A stretch of 64,000 nucleotides of DNA, taken from assembly GCF_030269765.1 (NCBI RefSeq), contig NZ_BSTX01000001.1, forward strand, positions 1,034,106 to 1,098,105, given 5' to 3'. Under the pieces are notes generated by a model, which had not been told where the DNA came from, did not search any database, and saw only the letters and a list, made by a program, of their open reading frames with translations. Source of the DNA: Actinorhabdospora filicis. Lineage in GTDB: Bacteria > Actinomycetota > Actinomycetes > Mycobacteriales > Micromonosporaceae. A program made the translations under genes and the position numbers. Of this stretch, positions 35,714 through 44,701 are shown one piece after another (within the stretch, counting starts at the first letter, position 1; every line of letters begins with the position of its first letter).

Positions 35714-36239
35714 CCGCACCCGAAGCCGATGCCGCCTCGTCCTTCATCGCGAAGGCGATGGCGGTGACGCTGACGCGTTCGGCGCCGGGGGTGTGGGCGG
35801 GGACGGCGGACTCGTGGATGCGCCCGATGGCGGTCACGAGGCTGTCGTAGACCTCTTTCCACACCTCCGGTTCCAGCCACAGCTCGCCGTCCACGGCGAG
35901 CAGGGGCCGTCCGGTGGTGTGCGCGGGGACGCGCGCGCGGGCGGCGTTGGCCAGGCTCTCCACCAGCAGCGGGAGCCCGCCCTCGGCGGCCTGCTCGCTG
36001 AGGGGCAGGCCGTGGACGGCCTTGAAGAGGCGTTCGCGCCCGCCGCGCTTGGCGCGGACCTCGACGAGTTCGACGTAGCCGGTCTTGTCCAGGACCCGCA
36101 GGTGCTGGGTGGCCAGGCCGTGCCCGATGCCCAGGACGCGCGCGAGCTCGGCCGCCGACATCGGCTCCGCCCACATCAGCGAGAGCATGCGCAGGCGTAC
36201 CGGGTGCGCGAGGGCGCGGAGCTTGGGAGAGGTGGCCAT
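35676..36239 (-). CDS. winged-helix (ArsR-like) transcriptional regulator
   Basis: A 187-aa regulator with an N-terminal ArsR-type winged helix: LRALAHPVRLRMLSLMWAEPMSAAELARVLGIGHGLATQHLRVLDKTGYVELV (about 6-60). A helical tail of ~110 residues follows, as in YdfF-like family members. It is divergent from the prolyl oligopeptidase gene with only 48 bp between them, which contains CTAG repeats, so it may repress that gene. Its 3' end overlaps the I36 gene. Confidence 0.85.
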   Translation of the reverse strand: MATSPKLRALAHPVRLRMLSLMWAEPMSAAELARVLGIGHGLATQHLRVLDKTGYVELVEVRAKRGGRERLFKAVHGLPLSEQAAEGGLPLLVESLANAARARVPAHTTGRPLLAVDGELWLEPEVWKEVYDSLVTAIGRIHESAVPAHTPGAERVSVTAIAFAMKDEAASASGAVSSRTTAPPAAS

Positions 36240-36275
36240 CCGACCAGTGAACCAGACTCGCCCTCTAGACGTTGC

Positions 36276-36281
36276 TAGGGT
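36276..36281 (+). promoter_or_regulatory. -10 hexamer of a leaderless prolyl oligopeptidase promoter
   Basis: TAGGGT, 6 nt, then ATG. No Shine-Dalgarno. CTAG occurs at 36265-36268 and 36275-36278, partly overlapping the hexamer, a possible site for the divergent regulator. Confidence 0.5.
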
Positions 36282-36287
36282 GTCGGG

Positions 36288-38219
36288 ATGACCCACCCCG
36301 TCATCACCCGCTCCGAGGCCGTCGTGGAACGGCACGGCGTGCGGGTTCTGGACCCCTTCCGGATCCTGGAGGATCCCGCCCACCCCGAGACCGCCGCCTG
36401 GCAGGAGGCGCAGGACGCCCTTGCGGCGGCACGGTTCGCCGAGCTGGACACCGCCGGTCCGCTGCGGCTGCTGGCGTCGCTGGAGCGTCCGGCGATCGGC
36501 CTGCCGCGCGCCGGTGGCGACCGCCGGTTCCACACCCTGCGCGGGCCCGAGGACGAGCAGCCCGTGCTCATCGTCACAGTCGGTGGCGAGGAGCGGGTGC
36601 TGCTGGACCCGCTGGAGCTGGCCGCCGACGGGACCGTCGGCCTCGACGGCCACTCCCCCTCGCCCGACGGGCGGCTCATCGCGGTGCACACCAGCCGGAT
36701 GGGCGACGACCGGTGCGCCCTGCGCGTCCTGGACGTCGACAGCGGCGCCGAGGTCGACGCGCCCGACCCGGTCGGCTGGGTCGGGGACGTGGCGTGGCTG
36801 CCGGACGCCTCGGCCTTCGTCTACTCCCGCGACGGCGAGCTGTGGCGGCACGCGCCGGGCACCCCGTGGGCCGACGACGTCCGCGTGCTGGCCGGGCAGG
36901 GCGTGCCCGGGGCGGAGTACCGGCTGTCGATCGCCGGGACGCGCCTGGCGGTGACGCTGGTGCACGGCTCGAACATCCGCTCCGACGTGTTCGTGCTCGA
37001 CCTGGCCACCGGCGGGCGCACCGACGTCCACATCGGACGCGACGTGCTGTCCACGGCCTTCTTCGACGCCGATGGGCGCCTGCTGCTGCTCACCACCGAC
37101 GGCGCGCCCAACGGGCGGGTCGTGGAGGCCGGCGAGGAGGAGTGGCGCGACCTGATCCCGGAGTCGGGCGACGTCCTGTACGACGTGGCGGTGCTGGACG
37201 GCGGCGTCCTGGCCGCCCACCGGCACCACGTGGTGAGCCGCCTGACCCTGTACCCCGTGGACGGCCCGCCCGTGCCGGTCGCCCTGCCCGGCCCGGGCAC
37301 CGCGCGGCTCGGCGGGAACGGGCTGGTGTCCTTCACCGACCCCGTCACGCCTCCGCACCTGCTGCGCCTGGACGGCACCCGGCTCGTCCCCGGCCCCGGC
37401 CCGGCGCCCGTGCCGGTCCCCGGCGTGGAGGTCCGGCAGGAGTTCGCGGTCTCGGCCGACGGCACGCGCGTCCCGATGTTCGTGCTCTCCCCGGCCGGCG
37501 CCGAGGGGCCGCTGCCGACGGTCGTGGAGGGCTACGGCGGCTGGGGCGTGTCCTGGCCGCCGGAGTACCGCGCGCACCGGCTGGCGTGGGTACTGTCCGG
37601 CGGGCGGTACGCGTGGACGAACCTGCGCGGCGGCGGCGAGTACGGCGCCGAGTGGTTCCTGGGCGGGATGCGCCGCGAGCAGCAGAACCCCATCGACGAC
37701 TTCGTCGCCTGCGCCCGCCACCTGACCGACCTCGGCCTGACCAGCCCGGAGCTGCTGGCCGCCACCGGCGGCAGCAAGGGCGGCCTGACCGTCGGCGCGG
37801 CGATCACCCAGGCACCGGACCTGTACGCGGCGGCGGTGATGAACATGCCGATGCTGGACATGGTCCGCTACGAGGAGTACGGCGTCGGCGGGCAGTGGGT
37901 CGACGGCTTCGGCACCGCCGAGGACCCCGCGGACTTCGCCGCCCTGGTGGCGATCTCCCCGCTGAACCGGATCCGGCCGGGCGTGCGCTACCCCTCGGCG
38001 CTGCTGACCGTCCTCGACCACGACACCCGCGTCGACCCCGCACACGCCCGCAAGCTCACCGCCGCGCTCCAGGACGCCGGGTCGAAGGCGGTCCTGCGCC
38101 GCAAGGCCGAATCCGGCCACGGCGGCTCCTCCGCCGGGCGCGCCCGCGACCTGCACGCCGACCACATCGCGTTCCTGGCGGGCGAGCTCGGGCTGAAGGG
38201 AAATGTCGCAGGGGCCTGA
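36288..38219 (+). CDS. prolyl oligopeptidase family serine peptidase (S9A)
   Basis: A 643-aa two-domain enzyme. The N-terminal ~375 residues form a beta-propeller (for example SPSPDGRLIAVHTSRMGDDRCALRVLD). The C-terminal alpha/beta-hydrolase domain has the nucleophile in TGGSKGGLTVGAAI (Ser near 495), the Asp in VLDHDTRVDPAHARK near 572 and the His in SGHGGSSAGR near 608. It cleaves short peptides, after Pro in true prolyl endopeptidases. No signal peptide, so it is cytoplasmic. Confidence 0.93.
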   Translation: MTHPVITRSEAVVERHGVRVLDPFRILEDPAHPETAAWQEAQDALAAARFAELDTAGPLRLLASLERPAIGLPRAGGDRRFHTLRGPEDEQPVLIVTVGGEERVLLDPLELAADGTVGLDGHSPSPDGRLIAVHTSRMGDDRCALRVLDVDSGAEVDAPDPVGWVGDVAWLPDASAFVYSRDGELWRHAPGTPWADDVRVLAGQGVPGAEYRLSIAGTRLAVTLVHGSNIRSDVFVLDLATGGRTDVHIGRDVLSTAFFDADGRLLLLTTDGAPNGRVVEAGEEEWRDLIPESGDVLYDVAVLDGGVLAAHRHHVVSRLTLYPVDGPPVPVALPGPGTARLGGNGLVSFTDPVTPPHLLRLDGTRLVPGPGPAPVPVPGVEVRQEFAVSADGTRVPMFVLSPAGAEGPLPTVVEGYGGWGVSWPPEYRAHRLAWVLSGGRYAWTNLRGGGEYGAEWFLGGMRREQQNPIDDFVACARHLTDLGLTSPELLAATGGSKGGLTVGAAITQAPDLYAAAVMNMPMLDMVRYEEYGVGGQWVDGFGTAEDPADFAALVAISPLNRIRPGVRYPSALLTVLDHDTRVDPAHARKLTAALQDAGSKAVLRRKAESGHGGSSAGRARDLHADHIAFLAGELGLKGNVAGA

Positions 38220-38232
38220 TAGATGTCAGATC

Positions 38233-38571
38233 ATGACCGAATACATGATCTCGTTCAATGACGGGCAGATGATCATCTCGGACGCCGACCTCCCGGAGGT
38301 CGCAGCGGCCGCCGTCGCGGTCGTCCACGAGGCCAGGGCCGCGGGGGTCTGGGTCTTCGGCGGCGGTCTCCTCGACCCCGGGACGGCCAGCGTGGTGGCG
38401 GTCGACGGCACCGTCACCGACGGCCCCTTCGCCGACGCGAAGAACCACGTCGGCGGCTTCTCGGTCGTCGACGTCGCCACCCGCGAAGAAGCCCTGGAGT
38501 GGGCGGCGAAGCTGGCCGTGGCCTGCCGATGCGCACAGGAGGTACGGGCTTTCGCGCCGGACGCGACCTAA
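38233..38571 (+). CDS. YCII-related domain protein
   Basis: A 112-aa protein of the YCII/DGPF superfamily: MTEYMISFNDGQMIISDADLP at the start, VWVFGGGLLDPGTASVVAVDGTVTDGPFADAKNHVGGFSVVDVATREEALEWAAKLA (the DGPFADAKNHVGGF block is diagnostic). Relatives are ferredoxin-fold, often linked to sigma factors or small-molecule metabolism. It is 13 bp after the peptidase stop and may share its transcript. Confidence 0.9.
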   Translation: MTEYMISFNDGQMIISDADLPEVAAAAVAVVHEARAAGVWVFGGGLLDPGTASVVAVDGTVTDGPFADAKNHVGGFSVVDVATREEALEWAAKLAVACRCAQEVRAFAPDAT

Positions 38572-38680
38572 CGGTCGGCCGGTCGGGCCGACGTGCCCAT
38601 CCGGGCACGTCGGCGGCACCGGCGGTGGCCGCGCGCCACGCGGCCCTCGACGGCACCCGGGCGCCGGTGGCGAAGCGGCC

Positions 38681-39013
38681 CTACACGGCCCACACCGGCA
38701 GTCCCGCGAGCCAATCCGCCGCCTTCGCCGCCACCTCGCCCGGCTCCCCGGTCGCGGCGAAGGCGTGAGCGGTGGGCCGGTCGAAGGAGAAGACCTGGTT
38801 GTGCACCTCATCGCCGCGCACTCCCTCATCGCCGTGCACTCCCGCCTCGCCGGGGAACAGGCCCCGGTGGGTGCCCACTCCCCGGGTTCCGTCGCGGTAC
38901 TCGATGTCCCGGGTGAGGCAGATCAGCGGCACGGCCCACGGGCGCTCACTCCACCCGGCGGTCATTCGGCCGAGCGCGGTGGCGAAGGCGGTACGCGTCC
39001 CACTCTCCGTCAC
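38681..39013 (-). CDS. small hypothetical protein downstream of the tricorn gene
   Basis: A 110-aa protein beginning MTESGTRTAFATALGRMTAGWSERPW, with a likely functional core VPLICLTRDIEYRDGTRGVGTHRG. It starts 15 bp after the tricorn protease stop in the same orientation, suggesting an operon. No family is recognised. The ATG at 38965 (MTAGWSERPW) is an alternative start. Moderate confidence that it is a gene. Confidence 0.5.
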   Translation of the reverse strand: MTESGTRTAFATALGRMTAGWSERPWAVPLICLTRDIEYRDGTRGVGTHRGLFPGEAGVHGDEGVRGDEVHNQVFSFDRPTAHAFAATGEPGEVAAKAADWLAGLPVWAV

Positions 39014-39028
39014 CCGTGCTCAGCACCC

Positions 39029-42000
39029 TCACCCAACCGCCCTCGGCGGCAGCGGTGGCTGCCGCCGTACCGGCTTGGGCCGCACGTCGTGCTCGTAGGC
39101 CGGGCGTTCGGCCAGGTCCGCCAGGGCGCGCTCGATGCCCGCCGCGAGCTGGGGGTCGCGCCCGGCGGCGCGGTCGGCGGGGGTGAGCACGACCTCCAGG
39201 TCGGGGTCGACACCGTGCCCTTCCACGCCCCAGCCGACGGTGTCGAAGGACAGGGCCATGGCGGGCTGGGTGGTCGCGGAGCCGTCGGCGAGGACCTGCC
39301 GGTGGGTGCTGCCGACCACGCCGCCCCAGGTGCGGGTGCCGATGAGGGTCCCGAGCCCGAAGAGGCGGAAGGCCTGGGCGAAGATGTCGCCGTCGGAGCC
39401 GCAGAACTCGTTGACCAGGGCGACCAGGGGTCCGCGGGGTGACTCCAGCGGGTAGGGCTGGGTGCGTCCCTCGCGGAACTGGACCTGCCCGATGCGGCGG
39501 CGGGCGAGTTTCTCCAGCACCAGCGGCGACAGGTGGCCGCCGCCGTTGAAGCGGGCGTCCACGATCAGCGCCTCGCGCCAGTACTCCGACAGGTAGTGGC
39601 GCATGAAGGTGGCGTAGCCCTCCGGCATCATGTTCGGCAGGTGGACGTACCCGACGCGCCCGCCGGTCTCCTCGTGGACGCGGCGGCGGTTGGCCTCCAC
39701 CCACTCGCGGTAGCGCAGCCCGGTCTCGTCGGCGAGGGGGACGACGGTGACGGGCCCGCGTCCGGCGATGGTCAGCTCGACGGGCTTCCCGGCCTGCCCG
39801 ACGAGCAGCTCGGGCGGGCCGCCGGTGGACACGGGACGCCCGTTGACCATGGTGATCTTGTCGCCGGGGACGATCCCGGCCGCGCGCAGCGGCGAGCCGC
39901 GCTCGGGGTTCCACGGGTCGCCGGGCAGGACGCGCTCGACGCTCCAGTCGGCGGCCCAGTCGACGCCGAGGTGGGCGGGCGCCTCGCGCAGGCCGTCGAG
40001 GGGCGGGGCGAACTCGGCGTAGCCGTGCGAGGTGGCCAGCTCGCCGTGCATCTCCATGATCAGGTCGTGCAGTTCGCGGCGGCTGCGCAGGCGCTCCAGC
40101 AGAGGCGCGTACCGCTCCCACACGCCGTCCCAGTCGATGCCGGACATGTCGGCGGTCCAGAAGTGCTCGCGCTGGGCGCGCCAGGCCTCGCGGAACATCT
40201 GCGGCCACTCGTCGGCGTCGCGGACGCGCGCGGTGATGCGGCCCAGGTCCAGGTACCCGGCCTCGCCTTCGCCGGAGGCGCCGGACGGCAGGACGCGGCG
40301 GCGGTCGCCGGAGCGGTACAGCATCGTCGAGCCGTCGCGGGAGACCTCGACGTCGGCGACGCGGTCGGCGATCTTGGTGAGCGCGGCGGTGGCGAAGTCG
40401 AGGCGCTCCAGGGTGTCGGCGACCGTCCCGGCCGGGCGGCGGCGGTCCAGCTGGTCGTGGGCGACACCGGACAGCAGCAGCGCGCGCCCGCCCGGCAGGC
40501 CCAGGACGCGCTTGTAGCGCCCGTCGGGCACCGGGAAGCGGTGCACGCGCCCGGTGATGCCGTCCAGCTCGACGCCGGTGCCCTCGCGCTCGCCGGGCTC
40601 GAAGGGCGAGCCGAGGCCGGGCCGCAGCTCCACCGCGTAGGGCCGCGATCCCTTGAGGAAGGCCATGTCGAGGTGCAGGGCGTCGTAGACGGGCGCGAAG
40701 TCGCGGACGGAGACGAAGTACAGGTAGTGGCCGTCGGGGTCGAAGCTCGGCCGCGAGTCGTGCACGAGCCGTTCGGCGGCCGCGCTCCATTCGCCGGTGT
40801 CCACATTGCGCAGCCGGACGCTCGCGCGGGCCTCGCCCTCGGGTTCGGTGCCCTCTTCGGGGTACCGGTAGGCGATCCAGGAGCCGCCGGGGTGCCAGAC
40901 GGCGTCCAGCAGGGCGCCGTGCGGGGACCGGTCCAGCTCGCGCACCGAGCCGTCCTCAAGGCCGACGAGGTGGAGGCGGTAGCGCTGGTCGGCGACGATC
41001 GCGCGCCGCCCGTCGGGGCTGACGGCGTACTCCACGATGGAGCCGAGATCGGCCTCCACGGCCGTCCACGACTCGGTGGCCAGGGTGGTCAGCCGCTCCT
41101 CGGGACCGGCGTCGCAGGCGAGCGCGGCGATGGTGTCGCCGAGGTGGCGGACGGTGTGGTGGCGGGTGGCGGGGTCGCCGAGGCGCCGGACGGGCCCGGG
41201 CGCGACGGGGAGGTCGTAGAGCCCGCCGCGCACGGTGACCGCGACGCGCGTGCCGTCCGGGGAGAGGGTGGCGTCGCGGGCGTGGGCGGCGGCGTCGACG
41301 AGGCGCGGCGGGCGCGGCCCGAGGGCGATCTCGACGTCGATGCGGCGGGGGTGGCCGTCGGCGTCGGGGGTCTCGATGGCGTAGAGCTCGCCGCCGGCGT
41401 GGTAGACCAGCCGGGAGCCGTCGGTGGAGAGGCCGCGCGCGTAGAAGTCGTCGTGGTCGGTGTGGCGGCGCAGGCCGCCGTCGGCGCCGAGGCTGTAGAC
41501 GTTGCCGGTGCCTTCATGGTCGGCGACGAAGAACAGCCGCCCGAAGGCCTCGACGGGCGCGCCGACGTTGCCGGGCAGGCCGGTGAGGACGCGGGCGGGG
41601 TCGCCGGTGCCGTGGGGGTCCCACCAGGTCTTGCCGGTGGCGCCGCCCCGGTAGCGCTTCCAGTAGGCGGGGTCGTACCAGCCGTGCCATACGAAGCGTT
41701 CCCCGGCGGCGGTGCCGCCGGTGCCGGCCGGGCGTGGCGCTCCGCCCTCGGCGGGCACCTCCCACATGGCCAGGCCGACGGCGGCGGGGAGGGTGTAGCG
41801 CACGGCGGTGCCATCGGGCGTCCAGCCGAGCCAGGTCACCGCGGGCGCGCCCTGCCAGGTGAGCTGGGTGGTCTCGCCGGTGCCGGGGTGGTGGAGGTGG
41901 ATCTCGGCGGTGCCGCGCGCGGTGGACACGAAGGCGAGGCGGGTGCCGTCCGGGGAGAAGGCGGACGGGCCGGTGGCGCGGCCGACGGTGAGCCGCTCGG

Positions 42001-42100
42001 CGCGGCCGCCCGCCAGTGGGACCCGCCAGAGGTCGTCATCGGCGCCGAAGACGACGGTGTCGCCGTGGACGGTGGGGAATCGCGGGTAGGGGCGCGGCAT
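39029..42100 (-). CDS. tricorn-type protease (S41 family)
   Basis: A 1023-aa protease that degrades oligopeptides downstream of the proteasome in the cytosol. From the N-terminus: a six-blade and a seven-blade beta-propeller (about 1-660; blades such as PSAFSPDGTRLAFVSTARGTAEIHL), a helical C1 domain, a PDZ domain near 735-830 and the S41 catalytic domain. Catalytic residues fit tricorn: the S-H pair in ATSHGYAEF near 725, and the nucleophile in EFCGSDGDIFAQAF near 930. Near-full length compared with archaeal tricorn (~1070). AGGAGG lies 5 nt before the ATG. Confidence 0.93.
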   Translation of the reverse strand: MPRPYPRFPTVHGDTVVFGADDDLWRVPLAGGRAERLTVGRATGPSAFSPDGTRLAFVSTARGTAEIHLHHPGTGETTQLTWQGAPAVTWLGWTPDGTAVRYTLPAAVGLAMWEVPAEGGAPRPAGTGGTAAGERFVWHGWYDPAYWKRYRGGATGKTWWDPHGTGDPARVLTGLPGNVGAPVEAFGRLFFVADHEGTGNVYSLGADGGLRRHTDHDDFYARGLSTDGSRLVYHAGGELYAIETPDADGHPRRIDVEIALGPRPPRLVDAAAHARDATLSPDGTRVAVTVRGGLYDLPVAPGPVRRLGDPATRHHTVRHLGDTIAALACDAGPEERLTTLATESWTAVEADLGSIVEYAVSPDGRRAIVADQRYRLHLVGLEDGSVRELDRSPHGALLDAVWHPGGSWIAYRYPEEGTEPEGEARASVRLRNVDTGEWSAAAERLVHDSRPSFDPDGHYLYFVSVRDFAPVYDALHLDMAFLKGSRPYAVELRPGLGSPFEPGEREGTGVELDGITGRVHRFPVPDGRYKRVLGLPGGRALLLSGVAHDQLDRRRPAGTVADTLERLDFATAALTKIADRVADVEVSRDGSTMLYRSGDRRRVLPSGASGEGEAGYLDLGRITARVRDADEWPQMFREAWRAQREHFWTADMSGIDWDGVWERYAPLLERLRSRRELHDLIMEMHGELATSHGYAEFAPPLDGLREAPAHLGVDWAADWSVERVLPGDPWNPERGSPLRAAGIVPGDKITMVNGRPVSTGGPPELLVGQAGKPVELTIAGRGPVTVVPLADETGLRYREWVEANRRRVHEETGGRVGYVHLPNMMPEGYATFMRHYLSEYWREALIVDARFNGGGHLSPLVLEKLARRRIGQVQFREGRTQPYPLESPRGPLVALVNEFCGSDGDIFAQAFRLFGLGTLIGTRTWGGVVGSTHRQVLADGSATTQPAMALSFDTVGWGVEGHGVDPDLEVVLTPADRAAGRDPQLAAGIERALADLAERPAYEHDVRPKPVRRQPPLPPRAVG

Positions 42101-42202
42101 ATGGGCCTCCTGGCGATGTGGGGGCTTCGTCGGCGGCGGAGCCGCGTCCGGGAAAGAGTAGTTTTGCCGGGCACCGTCCGATAGCCCGATCATTGGAGCG
42201 CC

Positions 42203-43012
42203 ATGCCCGAGGGCCACGTCATCCATCGCCTGGCCGGGACTTACACCGACCGCTTCGGTGGCCGTGTGACCTCGGTCACGAGTCCACAAGGGAGGTTCGC
42301 GGCGAGCGCGAAGCTGCTCGACGGCTCGGTCTTCGAGGCGGCGGAGGCCTTCGGGAAGCACCTGTTCCTGGGCTTCGGCGACGCCGGGTGGGTGCGGGTG
42401 CACCTGGGCCTGTACGGCAAGGTCGCCTTCGCCGAGGGGCCGGGCGGGGCGGCGGTGGGGCAGGTGCGGCTGCGGGTGTCCACCTCGGACGGTCACGCCG
42501 ACCTGCGGGGCCCGGCGGCCTGCGAGCTGATCGGTGAGGCCGAGCGCGAGGCGGTCCTGGACCGGCTCGGCCCGGATCCGCTGCGGGCCGACGCCGATCC
42601 GGAGCGGGCGTGGCGGCGGATCTCGCGTTCGCGGACCTCGATCGCGGCCCTGCTGATGAACCAGGAGGTCGTGGCGGGCGTGGGGAACATCTATCGCGCC
42701 GAGGTGTTGTTCCGGCATGGCGTGGACCCCTACCGCGAGGGCCGGAACGTGACGCGGGACGAGTGGGACGCGATGTGGGCCGATCTGGTCGTGCTGATGC
42801 GCGCGGGGGTGGGCGCGGCGCGCATCGACACCGTCCGCGAGGAGCACACGCCGGAGGCGATGGGCCGCCCGCCGCGCGTGGACGACCACGGGGGCGAGGT
42901 CTACGTGTACCGGCGGGCGTCGATGCCGTGCCTGGTCTGCGGGACGCCGGTGGCGCAGGCCGACCTGGCCGCCCGCAACCTGTTCTGGTGCCCCTCCTGC
43001 CAGGAGGCATAG
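42203..43012 (+). CDS. nei: Fpg/Nei-family DNA glycosylase (endonuclease VIII type)
   Basis: A 269-aa base-excision repair enzyme. The N-terminus MPEGHVIHRLA supplies catalytic Pro2 and Glu3; the H2TH region has LLMNQEVVAGVGNIYRAEVLF near residue 155. The C-terminal zinc finger is MPCLVCGTPVAQADLAARNLFWCPSCQ (C-x2-C and C-x2-C). The MPEGH start and the Leu-poor loop fit the Nei2/Nei side rather than Fpg (MutM), which begins MPELPE. It is divergent from the tricorn gene. Confidence 0.93.
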   Translation: MPEGHVIHRLAGTYTDRFGGRVTSVTSPQGRFAASAKLLDGSVFEAAEAFGKHLFLGFGDAGWVRVHLGLYGKVAFAEGPGGAAVGQVRLRVSTSDGHADLRGPAACELIGEAEREAVLDRLGPDPLRADADPERAWRRISRSRTSIAALLMNQEVVAGVGNIYRAEVLFRHGVDPYREGRNVTRDEWDAMWADLVVLMRAGVGAARIDTVREEHTPEAMGRPPRVDDHGGEVYVYRRASMPCLVCGTPVAQADLAARNLFWCPSCQEA

Positions 43013-43040
43013 AAGTTCGTCTATGCGTGTTGGTCTCGGC

Positions 43041-43967
43041 ATGACCGAAGCGATGGACGCCTACAGCAGCATCGTCACCACCGTCGCCGACCGCATCCTG
43101 CCGAGCGTGGCCGCGCTGTCCGTGCGCGGCCGCCGGGGCCAGGGCTCCGGCTCGGCCTTCGCCTTCACCGACGACGGATTCCTCCTCACCAGCGCACACG
43201 TGGTCACCGGCGCCGAGCACGGCACCGCCACCTTCTACGACGGCTCCAGCTCGCGCTTCGACGTGGTCGGCGCCGACACCCTGTCCGACCTGGCGGTCCT
43301 GCGCGCGCACGGCTCGCCCGCCCCGACCGCCGAACTCGGCGACGCCGACACCCTGCGCGTCGGGCAGCTCGTCATCGCCGTCGGCAACCCCATGGGCCTG
43401 GCCGGATCGGTGACCGCCGGGGTCGTCTCCGGCCTCGGGCGCTCCATCCCCGCGCGGGACGGACGGCACGTCCGGCTCATCGACGACGTCATCCAGACCG
43501 ACGCCGCCCTCAACCCGGGCAACTCCGGAGGCGCGCTGGCCGACTCCGCCGGGCGCGTCATCGGCGTCAACACCGCCGTCGCCGGATACGGGCTGGGCCT
43601 GGCCGTCCCGGTCAACGCCACTACCCGCCGCATCATCGGCGAGCTGATGTCGACCGGCCGCGTGCGCCGCGCGTGGCTGGGCGTGGCCGGGGTCCCGGTG
43701 CCGCTGCCCCCGCAGACCGCCGAGCGGCTCGGGCAGCGCCACGGGCTGCGGGTGGTCGAGGTCGTCCCGGAGAGCCCGGCCGGGGTCGCCGGGATCTACC
43801 TCGGCGACGTCCTGCTCTCGGCCGCCGGTGAGCACCTGACCTCGATGCAGACGCTCCAGCGGCTCATGCTCGGGCCCGCCATCGGCAACCGGCTCCAGAT
43901 CACCCTGCTGCGCAAGGGCGCGCTGGTGGACGTCGTGGTGGTGCCTACCCAGCTCGGGGTGAAGTGA
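43041..43967 (+). CDS. HtrA/DegP-like trypsin-type serine protease with PDZ domain
   Basis: A 308-aa protease without an obvious signal peptide. The triad is visible: His in LLTSAHVVTGAE near 53, Asp in DTLSDLAVLRAH near 83 and Ser in DAALNPGNSGGALAD near 162. A PDZ domain fills the C-terminal ~90 residues (VVEVVPESPAGVAGIYLGDVLLSA). Such cytoplasmic HtrA proteins serve protein quality control. An in-frame ATG at 43023 is an alternative start; neither has a strong ribosome-binding site. The 3' end overlaps the convergent ThuA-like gene by 23 bp. Confidence 0.9.
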   Translation: MTEAMDAYSSIVTTVADRILPSVAALSVRGRRGQGSGSAFAFTDDGFLLTSAHVVTGAEHGTATFYDGSSSRFDVVGADTLSDLAVLRAHGSPAPTAELGDADTLRVGQLVIAVGNPMGLAGSVTAGVVSGLGRSIPARDGRHVRLIDDVIQTDAALNPGNSGGALADSAGRVIGVNTAVAGYGLGLAVPVNATTRRIIGELMSTGRVRRAWLGVAGVPVPLPPQTAERLGQRHGLRVVEVVPESPAGVAGIYLGDVLLSAAGEHLTSMQTLQRLMLGPAIGNRLQITLLRKGALVDVVVVPTQLGVK

Positions 43968-44604
43968 CCGACCGAATGCCGCCGAGCAGGTGGGCGAGGA
44001 ACGCCGGCTCGGCGAAGGACTCCTCGGTGTGCCCGAGGGCGGTGTAGAAGGAGCGCCCCTCGCCGACCTCGCGGCACCAGGCGATCGGGTGATCGGCGCC
44101 GAAGGCCGCGCCCTCGTAGCCGCCCTCGTCCACGGTGAGCAGGACGCGCACCCGCCCGCGCGGGTTGGCCTCGAACTCGTACCACTCGTCCACGCGCTCC
44201 CACGTCCCACCGAGATGGGCGGTGGACGGGTGGTCGCGGTCCTCGACGCCGATCACCGCGGGCTGCACGTGGGGATGGCGGGTGAACCACGTGCCGACGA
44301 GCTCGCCGAACCAGTCCCACCCGCGCTCGGTGGTGGACGCGGCGTGCACGCCCACGAACCCGCCGCCCGACTCGACGTACTCGCGGAAGGCGGTGCGCTG
44401 GGCGTCGTCGAAGACCACGCCCGAGCTGGACATGAAGACCACCGCGGCATAGCGCGCGAGATTGGCGCGGGTGAAGTCCGCGGCGTCCTCGGTGGCGTCG
44501 ACGGCGAAGCCGTGCTCGTCCCCCAGCCGCGCCACGGCGGCGATCCCGGCGGGGATCGAGTCGTGCCGGAAGCCGGTGGTCTTGGAGAAGACGAGCAGGC
44601 GCAT
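43945..44604 (-). CDS. ThuA-domain protein (trehalose-utilisation type)
   Basis: A 219-aa protein of the ThuA/glutamine-amidotransferase-like fold. It begins MRLLVFSKTTGFRHDSIPAGIAAVARLGDEHGF, then YAAVVFMSSSGVVFDDAQRTAFREYVESGGGFVGVHAAS, the family pattern. It also has DRDHPSTAHLGG and GRSFYTALGHTEESFAEPAF. ThuA proteins act in sugar catabolism (for example 3-keto-sugar pathways). The gene has a leaderless-type start, with a perfect 14-bp LacI-family operator 20 nt upstream. Confidence 0.92.
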   Translation of the reverse strand: MRLLVFSKTTGFRHDSIPAGIAAVARLGDEHGFAVDATEDAADFTRANLARYAAVVFMSSSGVVFDDAQRTAFREYVESGGGFVGVHAASTTERGWDWFGELVGTWFTRHPHVQPAVIGVEDRDHPSTAHLGGTWERVDEWYEFEANPRGRVRVLLTVDEGGYEGAAFGADHPIAWCREVGEGRSFYTALGHTEESFAEPAFLAHLLGGIRSVTSPRAG

Positions 44605-44610
44605 CCGGCG

Positions 44611-44638
44611 ATCCTAACCGGCTTGGCAAGCGCTTGCC
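44611..44638 (-). promoter_or_regulatory. ThuA promoter with LacI-family operator
   Basis: TAGGAT (44611-44616 on the minus strand) stands 6 nt from the ATG. GGCAAGCGCTTGCC at 44625-44638 is a perfect 14-bp palindrome with the central CG of LacI/GalR-type sites. It would cover the spacer between -10 and -35. Confidence 0.7.
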
Positions 44639-44701
44639 GGACTTCCCCCGGGAGCATCGGCGGTTTAGGCTCCCGACGGCCGATCGACCGAAGGGGAAGC
44701 C

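Noticed and set aside
39533..42184. 883-codon + strand frame over the tricorn gene
   Set aside because: Antisense to a gene with catalytic motifs; product is Gly/Val/Asp-rich low-complexity sequence.
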